From Pardosa pseudoannulata (taxonomy: Eukaryota; Arthropoda; Arachnida; Araneae; Lycosidae), in the NCBI GenBank assembly GCA_032207245.1, contig CM063502.1:74706509-74770508 (forward strand): a stretch of 64,000 nucleotides of DNA, written 5' to 3'. Each line of letters opens with the position of its first letter. Position 1 is the stretch's first letter. Of the stretch, positions 1 through 10,458 are shown one piece after another. The position numbers and the translations under genes are program-made. The notes under the pieces are model-generated. The model had not been told where the DNA came from. It was given only the letters and a program-made list of their open reading frames with translations, and made no database searches.

Positions 1-524
1 ATTAAAGCCATTAAGGATGTGTTTTACACATTGGATTAATTTGAAATGTGCTTCTTATGTGAAAAATAATTTTTTTAACATTATAATAATCCATTTGGGA
101 TATAAGTTATTTTGTCATTGTAGCAGATTAAAGCTTCTCTTAATAAATTTTGAAGGTTTTTTTGTGTATATGTGCATTACCTAAATAACGGAGGAAAAAT
201 ATAAGCTCAAAATAAGAAATTCTGCTTTTTGAGGGGCTTTTTTTGAACACCATTCTCAATATTCGTAATTTTGTACATTAACTTCTCATTCATGACTACT
301 TCGTATAGCTGACTCTGCTTTTGGCTGATAAAGAGGAATAATGAGTCATTTCATTAATGTGAAATTTTCAAAGAAAAACACAAAATAATTGTATAATTTT
401 CTTCTGGAAAATGGTGACTCCAAAGAATTAAATTTATTGAATTGTTCACAATCTCACATTGACAAAACAAGAAATTTATGAAACAATCCCGTGAGACAGA
501 TATCTTTAAGTCTAGTATCAACCT

Positions 525-655
525 GACGATGGCTGAAAAATAGGACGATGTTCTTCGATACCGGAGTCCTCGGGTCCTGTTACTGGTATGGATGTTCGTA
601 GATTATGGAACTAGCTTCAAGCAGTAGGTCCTAAGTTTGTTACATAAGTTGACCA
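525..655 (+). repeat. tRNA-derived SINE, degraded copy
   Basis: A decayed copy of the window's main SINE. It keeps the head remnant GATGGCTGA, the middle CGATACCGGAG, the body block ATGGATGTTCGTAG, and the tail block AAGCAGTAGGTCC. The family is defined by the better copies at 13195 and 51972. The box B region (CGGGTCCTG) is eroded, so internal Pol III promoter function is unlikely. Copy borders are approximate. Confidence 0.7.
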
Positions 656-1004
656 CTAAATATTTTGGCAATCTAATAAATGAATAAAATACTTATCTGC
701 CAACGGAAATGCCTCATTTCTCTTTTTAAACGTCCTCTCATTTCTTAAACTTTGTCTGCTAATTTCATTCTGCAAGAAAGAAGCTGCTATATAGGTAGCC
801 ATGTTCTAAACGATCGCCGACTACGGTAGACGACAGGGGTTACGTTTTCGCTCAGTAGACGAAGCAGTAAAGAACAGAAATCCTTTGTTGAGGAGGGTAG
901 AATCGCTCTTTTACCGTCTTTTCGGTAAATGACTTCACAACTACCGCGTAACCGGTTTTAGCAAAACTTCGTTAGTCCAACGAAAAGGGGAGAATTCTGC
1001 CACT

Positions 1005-1070
1005 AGTCTTATTATCCCTCGTGTAGCAAAAAAGTAGACCGTAGTGCTCCAAATCTAACCAACCCAGTAT
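1005..1070 (+). repeat. SINE 3' tail fragment
   Basis: Only the 3' third of the SINE is present: the block TTATCCCTCGTGTAGCAAAA followed by AGTAGACCGTAGTGCTCCAAA. This is nearly identical to the tail of the 13195 and 51972 copies. The head is absent. The preceding segment at about 780-1000 is more GC-rich than its surroundings and matches nothing I know. Confidence 0.75.
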
Positions 1071-1916
1071 CAACCTGTGTAAAATGATGTCATGAACAGA
1101 ACATACTAATTTTTCATTATGATTTTTAATAGCGGCACATTTTAATTTTCAAATAGTTTCACTGATATGTACTGATCTTTATATACATTCTTCCATAAAA
1201 TAGAAAAACAAATATTGATTAATGCTTGGTTCCTACACTTAGAATTAAGAGACAGTTCTAAAGTGACTTATATTCAGAGGTTTCAATGTGCTTGGTAAAA
1301 ATGGTCTGGTACAGCTGTGGGCACGAATGAGATCAGAGTCAGATTTTAGTTTTAAATACATTACAAAAGGGCCACAAGATACTTACATACCATTAAATTG
1401 AATTTTAATGTAATTAAAAGGGTATAGAAATAATTAGTGCTATATAAAATGCACAGAGAAATATATAATGGTTAAAGATATAAATTTTACAAAATAATTG
1501 TTTCAAAACTTTACTGATAAAGTATAATAAACATGTATTGATGAAATTTTCAACTAAGACCTTTGGTCAAATTTTTGGAATATGGTGTAAAATTTGTTAA
1601 ATTTGTCCCCAGAAGTTCTGTAAACAAGATAGTAAGCTTTTACAGATGAGTAATAAAATTCATCGGGGATTACAATGAATCACACAATAAGTTATATCAA
1701 AGATTGAAATTAGGCGTAAATTAGCATTTTTAGAGTAGATATTTTGATTCTGATAAGAGTTTCCAGAACTTAATTATTGAAGTCGATCTGTGTTGCATTT
1801 GCAATGCCTCCTTTCATTAATGATCTACTTATAATAATATTGTAAATATATGGATTTACAAAATAAGCATGAGAGCCGCATGCACGTTTGATGCTTACTT
1901 TGCTAGCTTATGGCAT

Positions 1917-2400
1917 GTATATTCCTTGATATGAAATCTAAGTTTAAAATTTGTGTTAAGTGACATGATTTCCACTTTTAAGGCTTTCTCTCTTAAGCCA
2001 ATGTAAAATGGTCTACAAAGAATTAAAACATTAAGGAGGGTTATTACACAAAATGTTAATATCCAAGGGGTTCCATTTTTTCGGAAGGTTATTTTATAAG
2101 CATCATATTAAACAGAGGCGATTTAACTTATGCTAGCAATAGAGAGAGTTAATCCATCTCTTAATGACTTGAAATACATACTTTTATGTCTTTCGATATG
2201 GAATCTAAGCTTAAATTTCTTTTTGTTTTAATGTTAGAGGTTGTAATTATAATGAGTGCATTTGTGCTGTTGTGAGAAAATCTACAAAGCAGGGGAAAAT
2301 TACAGATGATTGTTGTGTTATGCATTATTTTCAAAGGAAGTTCTTATGTTAGAGATCGTTTAACTTTGACGATGGGCAGGATTAACCGTTTAAACTAAAT
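1917..2400. repeat. Diverged tandem duplication, period about 270 bp
   Basis: Landmarks recur in the same order. GATATGAAATCTAAG at about 1929 recurs as GATATGGAATCTAAG at about 2200. TCTACAAAG recurs at about 2012 and 2281. A GGAAGGTT block and a GATTTAACTT block near 2085-2125 recur near 2336-2370. Identity between landmarks is low, so this is either an old duplication or two copies of an unrecognised repeat. Confidence 0.45.
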
Positions 2401-2713
2401 TACTAAAAAGTTGATTTTTACCTGATCTTTAATCTGGCTCAGTGTTTGGAATCGAGACAGTTATCAACAGATTTGAAACATTTTGGAAACTATTCGTCAA
2501 GTCACATCTTTGTAGGACCGTAATTAGAGAAGATATTAATTAAATACCACTCAAATGTTGATAGCATGCACAAACGATTGAATTTTATTTTCAAAATGAA
2601 AAAACGCCATGGAATTAGTTAGGACGTCAAGATTAAATTGTTTAACAGTTAAATTTTACAGATACAATTTGTGATGTTTTGATTACCTAAAATTGTTTGC
2701 GAGATTGACATCT

Positions 2714-2761
2714 ATTTTATTTTTATTTTTATTTTTATTTATTTATTTATTTATTTATTTT
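2714..2761. repeat. (TTTA)n / (TTTTTA)n microsatellite
   Basis: A run of TTTTTA units grades into TTTA units over about 48 bp, on otherwise AT-rich DNA. Confidence 0.9.
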
Positions 2762-3870
2762 AGAGGGAAATAAAATCATTTGCGTTTCTTTCTGTGTAGC
2801 TTAATATATATAAAAACTCAACTCTTTTTTATTTTACAAACATTAACTTTTTGCTTTGGGTTAGAATCTTTTTATTATGTATTTTATATTCTCTCCACAT
2901 CCTTTATGTTTCTTAGAATAAGAATTTGACTGTCTCGCAAAACCGTATTATTAAGTATAATTATTCATACTTATATGCATGGAGTATTACGTTCTAAGCG
3001 GGTTTTCTTTTCTAAACCCAAACTTATTTGATCCTATTTCTCTTATTTATCGTTATTCTTATTTGAGGTATTTCATCTTAAATCATTTTGTAAATATCTT
3101 ATTGTTTATATACTGGAAAATGACATGTCAATGCTTTATTAAAATCTATTCTTTATTTTATTTTTAATAATTTATTGTTCTTTTTATATTTCATATTTAT
3201 TCAATCTAAGTATTGTTTCTTAAAGTTTCAAGCTAATGGTTTCAGTGTTTTATAATATAAATTGTTCTAGTGAAATAATGAAATTTGGTAATACAATAAC
3301 TAAATGCTATATAAATTTATTTTCTTCAGGTCTTCACATAATAACACTTTTATAAGGAAATATACTCATAGAAAATTAATTTAAGTGTGGTGTTAGTTAC
3401 AGTGAAGTTTGTAACTTTAGTCTTACTACGTCACTTTATATGATATTCCTCTATTAGTAGTACCTTTTGAGATTTTGATACGATTTTGATAATTTGGAAA
3501 TAGTTTTGCTCTTGTGTTGACAACCTGACTTTGCTTGTAACCTGTTATTTCTCTGGTAAATCTTAGGTAATATATTTCTTTAGAAAGTCAGCTTGATTTC
3601 ATTTCTATGCTGGGGAATGAAACTTTGGTCCTCAACGGTAAAATGTGCCAATTTTTTTAAACGCAAATAATTTAGCGAGAATAGAACCATCGTATCATAT
3701 TAATAAACGTTATATAATAAGAATATTTATATTAAATAAAAATTCAGAATTAAATGGTATCGATATATAAACACAACTACAGAACATAAGATCTATTAAA
3801 AAACGTATTTTTTTACTACGGTATTATTTTTATATTCATTATGAAATGTTTAAAATTGCAAAAAATATAG
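2762..3870. other. AT-rich DNA, nothing recognised
   Basis: The only open frames are short and low-complexity (Phe/Leu/Ile/Tyr-rich, as expected from AT-rich DNA). No terminal repeats, transposase motifs or RNA genes were seen. Confidence 0.6.
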
Positions 3871-3879
3871 TATTAAGAT

Positions 3880-4215
3880 TTTCTAGTAAAAAAAGATAAG
3901 GGTAGCACTAAAAAAACTTGTTCAGTCATATTGTCGGGAACTATTTCACCTGCTCGACTGAATTTAATCGTCGGTCTCAAAGGTGTTCTTTCAAGTAAGG
4001 TAAGAAGTAAAATTCCGATGGAGGGAGGTTCAGGTTTCGGTAGGAAGGTTGGTCCAAGATGTCCCAGTGACCATTTCTCTATCAGGCCACAAAATTTTGA
4101 CATATTTTGACTGGCTGACGAGACATTACAGTTTTACCGTACGCCTCCTCCAGCTGCCGGTGAATTTCTGCCATGTTTGCACGTTCCGGCCACAGAAATG
4201 AAATAATTCAGCGGA
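3880..4215 (-). pseudogene. Mariner transposase remnant, internally deleted
   Basis: Read on the minus strand, about 4200-4100 encodes an N-terminal helix-turn-helix fragment with AEIHRQLEEAYG followed by VMSRQ, typical of one mariner subfamily. Shortly afterwards, at about 4065-3950, the frame gives a C-terminal catalytic-domain fragment: LPPSEFYFLPYLKEHL, then a DRRLNSVEQVK-like stretch. This corresponds to the 'PPYSPDLAPSD(Y/F)..F..LK..L.G..F' block of mariners. The two parts are adjacent although some 200 residues should separate them, so the centre, including the first catalytic Asp, is deleted. Stops (FVA followed by two stops) and frame changes show it is dead. It could be a deletion derivative that once moved with borrowed transposase, but terminal repeats were not located. 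Confidence 0.7.
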
Positions 4216-4555
4216 TTTTTTCCACAAAACCAGTTTTTTAAACGATTGTCCATTTGCCTTAACATCTTAACTAAAGCTTTGGGTGGTGTGTGGCTGAAAC
4301 TCTGTACAGTTGCCGACCACATTTTTCAAAATTACTGCACGCTAATAATTTCTCTAAAACACACAAAAATTCAGGAATATTGACCTTAAAAACTTATATT
4401 TAGATTATCCTTCTTAACATCGATGACATCTTTTTTTCCTTTTTCAAATTTTCAACCATATATATTCGTTTACATAAGAATTCTTGCAAAATGACAAATT
4501 ATGCTAAGTTATATTATATATCCTGTACATAAATATCCATAATCTTCCAATTGAT

Positions 4556-4560
<5 letters not shown>

Positions 4561-4627
<67 letters not shown>

Positions 4628-4640
4628 TGTGTGTGTGTGT
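4561..4640. repeat. (TA)32(GT)8 microsatellite
   Basis: A pure TA run occupies 4561-4624 and is followed directly by a GT run to 4640 and a GCGCG transition. The region after it to about 5660 is AT-rich with no recognised feature. Confidence 0.97.
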
Positions 4641-5663
4641 GCGCGTTTGTGTGTATTGATATACGTGGTAAATTATGATTGTCAGAAAGTCTTGGGAGAT
4701 ACTGTAAGTATTATAATGTAATTAATTTAGTATGATTTATTACCCCGAAAGAATAGAGTATTCAATAAAACTTATATAATTATTTATTAAATAAATAATT
4801 ACTTGATCAGTACTTTCCCCGAATTGGAGGATATTTTAAAATCTTCAGAATATTATTTAGAAAGAATATAGCTGATTCCTATTAATTTCATTTTAACACT
4901 AAGCACAAATTTGTTTATTTAAAAAAATGGGTCTAATTGAAAGTCATTTAAACTCTACACTATGCTGCGAATGTAAGATAATATATATTAATTTAAGGGA
5001 ATAGTATCTTTCAAATTGGAAATTTTAATTGTAATAACATACTTTCCTATTAAATATAAAAAAAACGTGTCTATTTAAAACAATATTTTTCCTACATCGT
5101 TAACAAAGGTCGAACTTTCTAAAAAAAATTAGTTTTGTCATACGAAAAAAACACATTTCTAAAAATTAAAATATATACACTAAGGGATAAGAATAGAAAT
5201 TCACTTACAAAATAACTTTTGAAATATAGAAATTAGAAAATAATTTCTCATATTAAATAGGAGCTTATTAAAATTTTTATTCTGTGAACCTTAATTATAT
5301 TAATACGAGTGATATATTTTATAGTTTGATAAGTGTTATTTTTTTAAATTTTCAATCTGCAAGCAGTTTTAAGTTTATTTCATTTTAAAATGTCAGAAAC
5401 ATTTAAAACTTTTTAGGCTAAAAAATATAATTCGATTCAATTTGATAAAAAAATTTTTTATTTGTAATATAAATGTTTCTGAAGTTACCTTGAGGGTAAA
5501 TAAATGTCATTGTTTTAATTTTATTTCAATTATTTTAATAATAATGGAACATAAAATAATAAAACTAAACAGTTTTTTAACATTAAACATACTATAACCG
5601 ATCAAATGATCGGTAATGTATATGTAAAAAATGCGATGAGTAATGAATTAAAATAGAAATACA

Positions 5664-5782
5664 AGAAATATGTATGCATTAAGTGATTACAATAAATAAA
5701 ATTAAAGAAATAGGTATGTATTAAGTGAATAAAATAAATAAAATAAAATAAAATAATAAAAGAAATAAGTATGTATTAAGTG
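5664..5782. repeat. Short tandem repeat, three units
   Basis: AGAAATANGTATGNATTAAGTG occurs at 5664, 5706 and 5761. The copies are separated by A/T-rich spacers containing (AATAA)n-like runs, with spacings of 42 and 55 bp. It is probably slippage-generated, with no sign of coding or regulatory function. Confidence 0.8.
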
Positions 5783-5934
5783 TTGGTATGTTTAGTGTTA
5801 CAATTAAAAATGTTATTAAAACACTTGTAAAAAAATTCCTTTTCAACGTAGAAATTTTTATTTTACATTGATTAAAATAAAGGCTATTATAACGAAGATT
5901 TTAAAAATCGAAATGCACTATATCCCCTTAAGTG

Positions 5935-6653
5935 GGCTTTCAAAATTTATATTCTCAAGGCTAAACAACCACCGCTGTTTTATGTTTTCATTAATTGTGC
6001 AATGTAAACTTCGCTCTTAAACTAATATCTTGCATATCTGCGTGTAGTTCTCATTTTTCTACTTTGTTGATTGATGGCGACGATATAAGAAGCTTAATTC
6101 GGCAGCAGAATGTTTTGTAAGACAAAATTTCCGGTACTTGTGCGAAGATTTATTACTTAATATTTCTTTGAAAGTTTTATTATAGGAGAAAAAAATTCTT
6201 GAAACCTAATTAGAATTCTGTTCCACCGATAACGAAAAATTACTTTTATGTATGCAGACAGAATATTAATGAATTTAATCCCTTTTACACGTCAGTCATA
6301 TGCTTTATTTTGCTGTATAGTAGCAAGTATTTGTAGAAGCTAGTTTGGGCGTAGTTCAAACATGTTTTTTTTTTTTGGGGGGGGGGGGTCTATCTCAGTA
6401 TTTTCCACAATTATTAAAACTAATTAATGTTGTTAAATCTCTCTGCTTATATCAACTAAAATAGTCAAACATTGAAATATATTACCTCAATTTTAATGTG
6501 AGATTATTGTTATTAATTGTTGCTTTGCATGTTTGGGAAATAACATAGTTTTATAAATGTTTATGTGTAGGTTATTACTCACAGGATTACACATACATTA
6601 CTCACACCGAAAATTCACATGTATTCATCCTCTCCTCCCACCACTTGCACATG

Positions 6654-6657
<4 letters not shown>
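5935..6657 (+). repeat. Dispersed repeat, copy 1 (uninterrupted)
   Basis: About 720 bp aligns collinearly with 8535-9138 plus 10342-10413. Strong blocks include AAGAAGCTTAATTCGGCAGC, AAAATTTCCGGTACTTG, GAAGATTTATTACTTAATAT and ATAAATGTTTATGTGTA. No protein motif was recognised on either strand. This copy lacks the Tc1 insertion that splits copy 2, so it is an empty-site reference for that element. It ends in a TA array that itself hosts a candidate LTR. It may be an old repeat of unknown class or a local duplication. Confidence 0.8.

Positions 6658-6741
<84 letters not shown>
6658..6741. repeat. (TA)n microsatellite
   Basis: An uninterrupted TA array of 84 bp forms the left border of the candidate LTR that starts at 6742. 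Confidence 0.97.
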
Positions 6742-6744
<3 letters not shown>

Positions 6745-7616
6745 CATGGTCCAGTGTTAAGGCGAATGGAAAACAGTCTTTCTTGATAATAATAAGTTTA
6801 TTAAATCATCGATTCATTTAAAAGCAAAACTTGCGCCATTTTCATTTGTTCTTGGCGAAGCTAAGCGTGGAAAGGTGTTGACAGTTCCATGTCCAAGCGC
6901 TAACTCAAGTCCTCGCTTGATTAGTCAAATATCTCTCCGCTTGAACGGATTACTTCAAAAGGTTACTCAAGTGTGGGTCTTTTTCGTTCATTTTTTTACT
7001 ATAAAAGAGTTCCCTTTTTAAAATCGTTTATAACTCACGTAATTTCCAACTACCCCCTTTTTAGACCTGACATATATATCCTTAAATATAATGACCTTAA
7101 AATTGATACTTAAATTTCTCGTAGTCTAATATCTAATTTCCCAACCGGATACATTTACCCACCTCTGAAAACTAACGTTAGAATAAATGCCAATTTTCTG
7201 TCCACTGGCCACATTTTTCAGGTGTCCCATTAAAATGTTATTGCTTCTCCAATAATTAAATTGCTGTCTATGGGGTTTACTAGATATCTTAAATGATCAA
7301 GTTTCACTCTTGCTTCCCAAAAAGTACTGAACAATCTTCTGTCGCATGGGAATAAAATCACGTGATTCTCGCTGTGGGGTCTACAGTGCTGACAAAGTAT
7401 TTATGCTTGTGACATTCGAAGCAGAGCAGTTTCCCTGCAATGATGGTAAGTTGACTGGTGCATTTTAAACCCCAACAAATATGAAGTTTCAGAAAACTGG
7501 ACTTTTTTCTGATGGATTTACTACTGCAACTTGAATAGTATTTTGTTTAGCTCAGCACGACTGAACAATTCAACTAATAGGGACTCATCGGTGATGAAAT
7601 ACTTTGACTGGTTACA
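6742..7616 (-). mobile_element. Candidate solo LTR (minus orientation) in a TA array
   Basis: On the minus strand the segment runs from TGTAACCAGTC to GGACCATGTCA, with the TG...CA ends of an LTR. It has AATAAA (complement of 6797-6802) about 55 bp before its 3' end, as expected for an R-U5 boundary. TATA on the left (6738-6741) and TATT on the right (7617-7620) give an imperfect 4 bp target duplication. No pol or gag coding was seen, so it would be a solo LTR. About 220 bp inside it (7150-7370) resembles 56035-56260 in the same + orientation, although the polyadenylation signals imply opposite LTR orientations, so part of the segment could be a separate nested repeat. Confidence 0.5.
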
Positions 7617-8534
7617 TATTTATATAAAAATATATGTGTGTAGTACAATCCCGTTTTAGTGTATCATTTACTTGCACAATAAAAAGTTCCCTATGAACGG
7701 AGGTTTACTATCCAGTTATCTTCAAATATTGAAATTTCTAATCTTAAAATGGCAAATTGTTTTCCCTTATTTTTTAATCAATTCTTGAGATAACACACAA
7801 TTACTTATAAATTACAAAAACTGATTTAACCCCTTCCCGGTTTTTCCCGCGCTGAACTCAGGCAGGCAAAATGTACCATCTTGGCTTACCCCGGGTGCAG
7901 CTCGGGCACTGTGAAATTTTACACTGTGCAATCAGTCTTTTCCGAATTATCTTACAGGTGCTTTTTATGGTTTCGAATGCTATCGTTTACATTTCTGGCT
8001 ACTAGATTATTTACTACTCAAAGAGAGACAGCAGGGAAAAACAAGGCTCTACTGTCCAGGTTGCGATGTTGGACTATGTACAGTACCGTGTTTTCGATTG
8101 TATCATACACGATCAAATTTTGATTAATAATTTCATGATCATTTATATAAATGCAAAGGATAAAAATAAAATTTAATTCAAGATAAAAGCTAGGTATTCT
8201 AAGCTTTATATTCATATTTAGTGTGAAATGACTCCAAAGTCTACTGTTTTCTGCCTTACAGAAAGCCAACTATACATGTAAATTACTCATTTATTTAAAT
8301 TGATTTTTTTACATTAATTTTTAGAAAATTTTGTATACGAATGATGCTATTATGTTTAAAAAGCTATGTATGTATGAAAATAAGAATAGAAAATTGACAT
8401 TTTTTGACCCATAAAACCCGAAATAAAATGAACCTGGAAAGGGTTAAGCTAAGAACAAATAAAAAGTATAATTAATCAAGTATAATAAGTCAGAGCATAA
8501 GACGATTCTAAGATAACCTCTACAATCCAATTTT
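7617..8534. other. Unannotated spacer
   Basis: Moderately AT-rich DNA with no transposon termini, splice-supported exons or RNA genes that I can recognise. Overlapping opposite-strand open frames at about 7880-8270 look like chance. Confidence 0.5.
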
Positions 8535-9138
8535 GGGTGGTTTTTAAAATTTATACTCTTAACTAAACTATCGCTGTTTTATATTTCCTTAATTCTGTCT
8601 TATAAACTATTCTTTTAAATTAATCTCTTACATCTCTACTTATGGTTCTCATTTTTCTACTTTTCTTAATTGGCGGCGAGGATCTAAGAAGCTTAATTCG
8701 GCAGCAGAATGTTTCGTAAAGCAAAATTTCCGGTACTTGAAGATTTATTACTTAATATTTCTTTGGAAGTATTTTGGTTTTATTATAGAAGAGAAACTTT
8801 TTGAAACCTAGTTCGAATTCTGTTCCACTGCTAACGAAAAATTACTGTTATGTATACATACTGAATATTGATGAATTTAATCCCTTTTACACAACAGTCA
8901 TAGGCTTTATTTCCCTGTATAGACTCTAATTTGGGCATAGTTCAAACAAGTTGGATTTTTTTTCTGTCTCAGTAATACCCGCAATTAATGAAACTAATTG
9001 TCATTTAATTTTTCTGTAAATAGCTACTAAATAAGGAAACACTAAAAAGTATAATGTCAGTTTTAAGAGATAATGTTATTTTTATTAGTTGCATTGCATG
9101 TTTGGGGAATAAATATCTTTCATAAATGTTTATGTGTA
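8535..9138 (+). repeat. Dispersed repeat, copy 2, left part (split by Tc1)
   Basis: Aligns with 5935-6570. The shared block ending TAAATGTTTATGTGTA reaches the TA target site of the Tc1 element at 9139-9140. The alignment resumes at 10342 with TTTACTCATAAGAATACAAG, which matches the TTACTCACAGGATTACACAT block of copy 1. The Tc1 insertion is therefore younger than the split of the two copies. Confidence 0.8.
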
Positions 9139-9140
9139 TA

Positions 9141-10339
9141 CATACTTAGCCAAAAAAAATTGGTATAGGCATGTGTATTAAAATAAAGAGATAAGGAACC
9201 AATCAGAAATCAGCGCTGCGGTCGGTAATAACTACATAAGAAAACAAGTGTCTGGCACAGATGTTAGATCGGTTACTGCTGTTACAATGGCAAGTTATCA
9301 AGCTTTAAGTAAATTTGAAAGTGGTGATATAGTCGGAGCATGAGAAATGGGACATAGCATCTCCAAGGTAGTGATGAAATTTTGATTCTCAGGTACGACC
9401 ATTTCACAAGTGTACTGTAAATATCGGGAATCCGGTAAAACATCCAATCTCCGACATCGCTGCGGCCAGAAAAAATCGTGCAAGAATGGAACCAACGATG
9501 AATGGGGAGAATCATTAAACATAGAAGAGTTACCCTTCCGCAAATTGCTGTAAATTTCAATTCTGGGCCATCAACAAGTGTCAGCGATCGAATCATTCAA
9601 CGAAACATCATCGATATGGGCTTTTGGAGCCGAAGGCCCAGTCGTGTACCCTTGATAACTTCACGGCACAAAGCTTTATGCCCAACCTGGTCCCGTCAAC
9701 ACCGACAGTGGACTGTTGATGACTGGAAACACGTTTCTTGGTCTAACGAGTCTCGTTTCAAAATATATATAGAGACGATTGGCGTGTACGAATATAGAGA
9801 CAACCTCGTGAATTCATAGGCCCTGCATGTCAACAGGGGACTGTTTGATCTGGTGAAGCTGTTAGTTGGAGCTCTGTGGTGATATGGGGCTCGAGCAGTT
9901 CGAGTGATATGTGTCCCCTGATATGTCTAGATACGATTTTGATAGGAGACACGTACGTAAGCATCCTGTCTGATCACCTGCATCCATTCACGTACATTGT
10001 GTATTCTGTTGTGGAATTACAGCAGAACAATCCGACACTGCACACGTCCAGAATTGTTACAGTGGCTCCAGGAAGAATCTTCTGATTTTAAACCTTCTGC
10101 TGGAGACCAAAATTCCCAGACATGAGCATTATTGAGCATATCTAGAATGTCTTGCAATGCGCTGTTCAGAAGAGATCTCCACCACCTAATACTTTTAGGG
10201 ATTCATGGAATCAATTACCTTCAGCACTACTTCAGACACCAGTTGAGTCCATGCCGCCTCGGGTTGAGCATTTCTGCGTGCTTGCGAGAGCCCTGCACGA
10301 TATTAGGCAGGTGTAACAGTCTTTATTGGCTCTTCAGTG
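9141..10339 (+). mobile_element. Tc1/mariner-superfamily (Tc1-like) element, near full length, dead
   Basis: A 1199 bp insertion flanked by TA on both sides (9139-9140 and 10340-10341). The left terminus (CATACTTAGCC, then TTGGTATAGG) and the right terminus (GTGTAACAG, then TTGGCTCTTCAGTG) are recognisable but eroded inverted repeats. Its borders are independently supported by the paralogous empty site in 5935-6657. It carries one transposase pseudogene on the plus strand. It resembles a Tc1 family I remember as abundant in spiders; this is memory, not a search. Confidence 0.9.
9287..10306 (+). pseudogene. Tc1-like transposase pseudogene
   Basis: Starts at the ATG of ATGGCAAGTTATCAAG and ends at the TAG at 10304-10306, about 1020 bp, the usual length for a Tc1 transposase (about 340 codons). 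The N-terminal paired-like HTH region is readable around 9290-9480. The middle gives RRPSRVPLITSRHKA and then WTVDDWKHVSWSNESRF, the first DDE aspartate block with the expected Asp changed to Asn. The C-terminal block is weaker but still shows the MSIIEHI-type sequence near 10120. Disruptions include an in-frame TGA near 9341 (in an Arg codon position of the family), a frameshift after about 9790 and small indels near 10090. It is non-functional. Confidence 0.9.
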
Positions 10340-10341
10340 TA

Positions 10342-10413
10342 TTTACTCATAAGAATACAAGCACATCTACTTACACGAAAAATGTACATTACTTTTTCCA
10401 CCACATTTGAGAG
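10342..10413 (+). repeat. Dispersed repeat, copy 2, right part
   Basis: Continues the copy 2 alignment after the Tc1 element: TTTACTCATA...CACATCTACTTACACGAAAA against TTACTCACAGG...CATTACTCACACCGAAAA of copy 1. Like copy 1 it ends in a dinucleotide array, here CA/GT rather than TA. Confidence 0.7.
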
Positions 10414-10427
10414 CACACACACACACA

Positions 10428-10458
<31 letters not shown>
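10414..10458. repeat. (CA)n(GT)n perfect palindrome
   Basis: CA repeats (10414-10430) meet GT repeats (10431-10458) head to head, giving a perfect inverted repeat with arms of 17 bp and no spacer. The alternating purine-pyrimidine sequence with dyad symmetry favours cruciform or Z-DNA. Confidence 0.95.

Noticed and set aside
5598..5615. Short dyad ACCGATCAAATGATCGGT as a possible operator
   Set aside because: Single occurrence, 7-8 bp arms, no gene nearby. Expected by chance in 64 kb.
9282..9596. Minus-strand open frame of 104 codons
   Set aside because: It is antisense to the Tc1 transposase, which explains the region on the plus strand.
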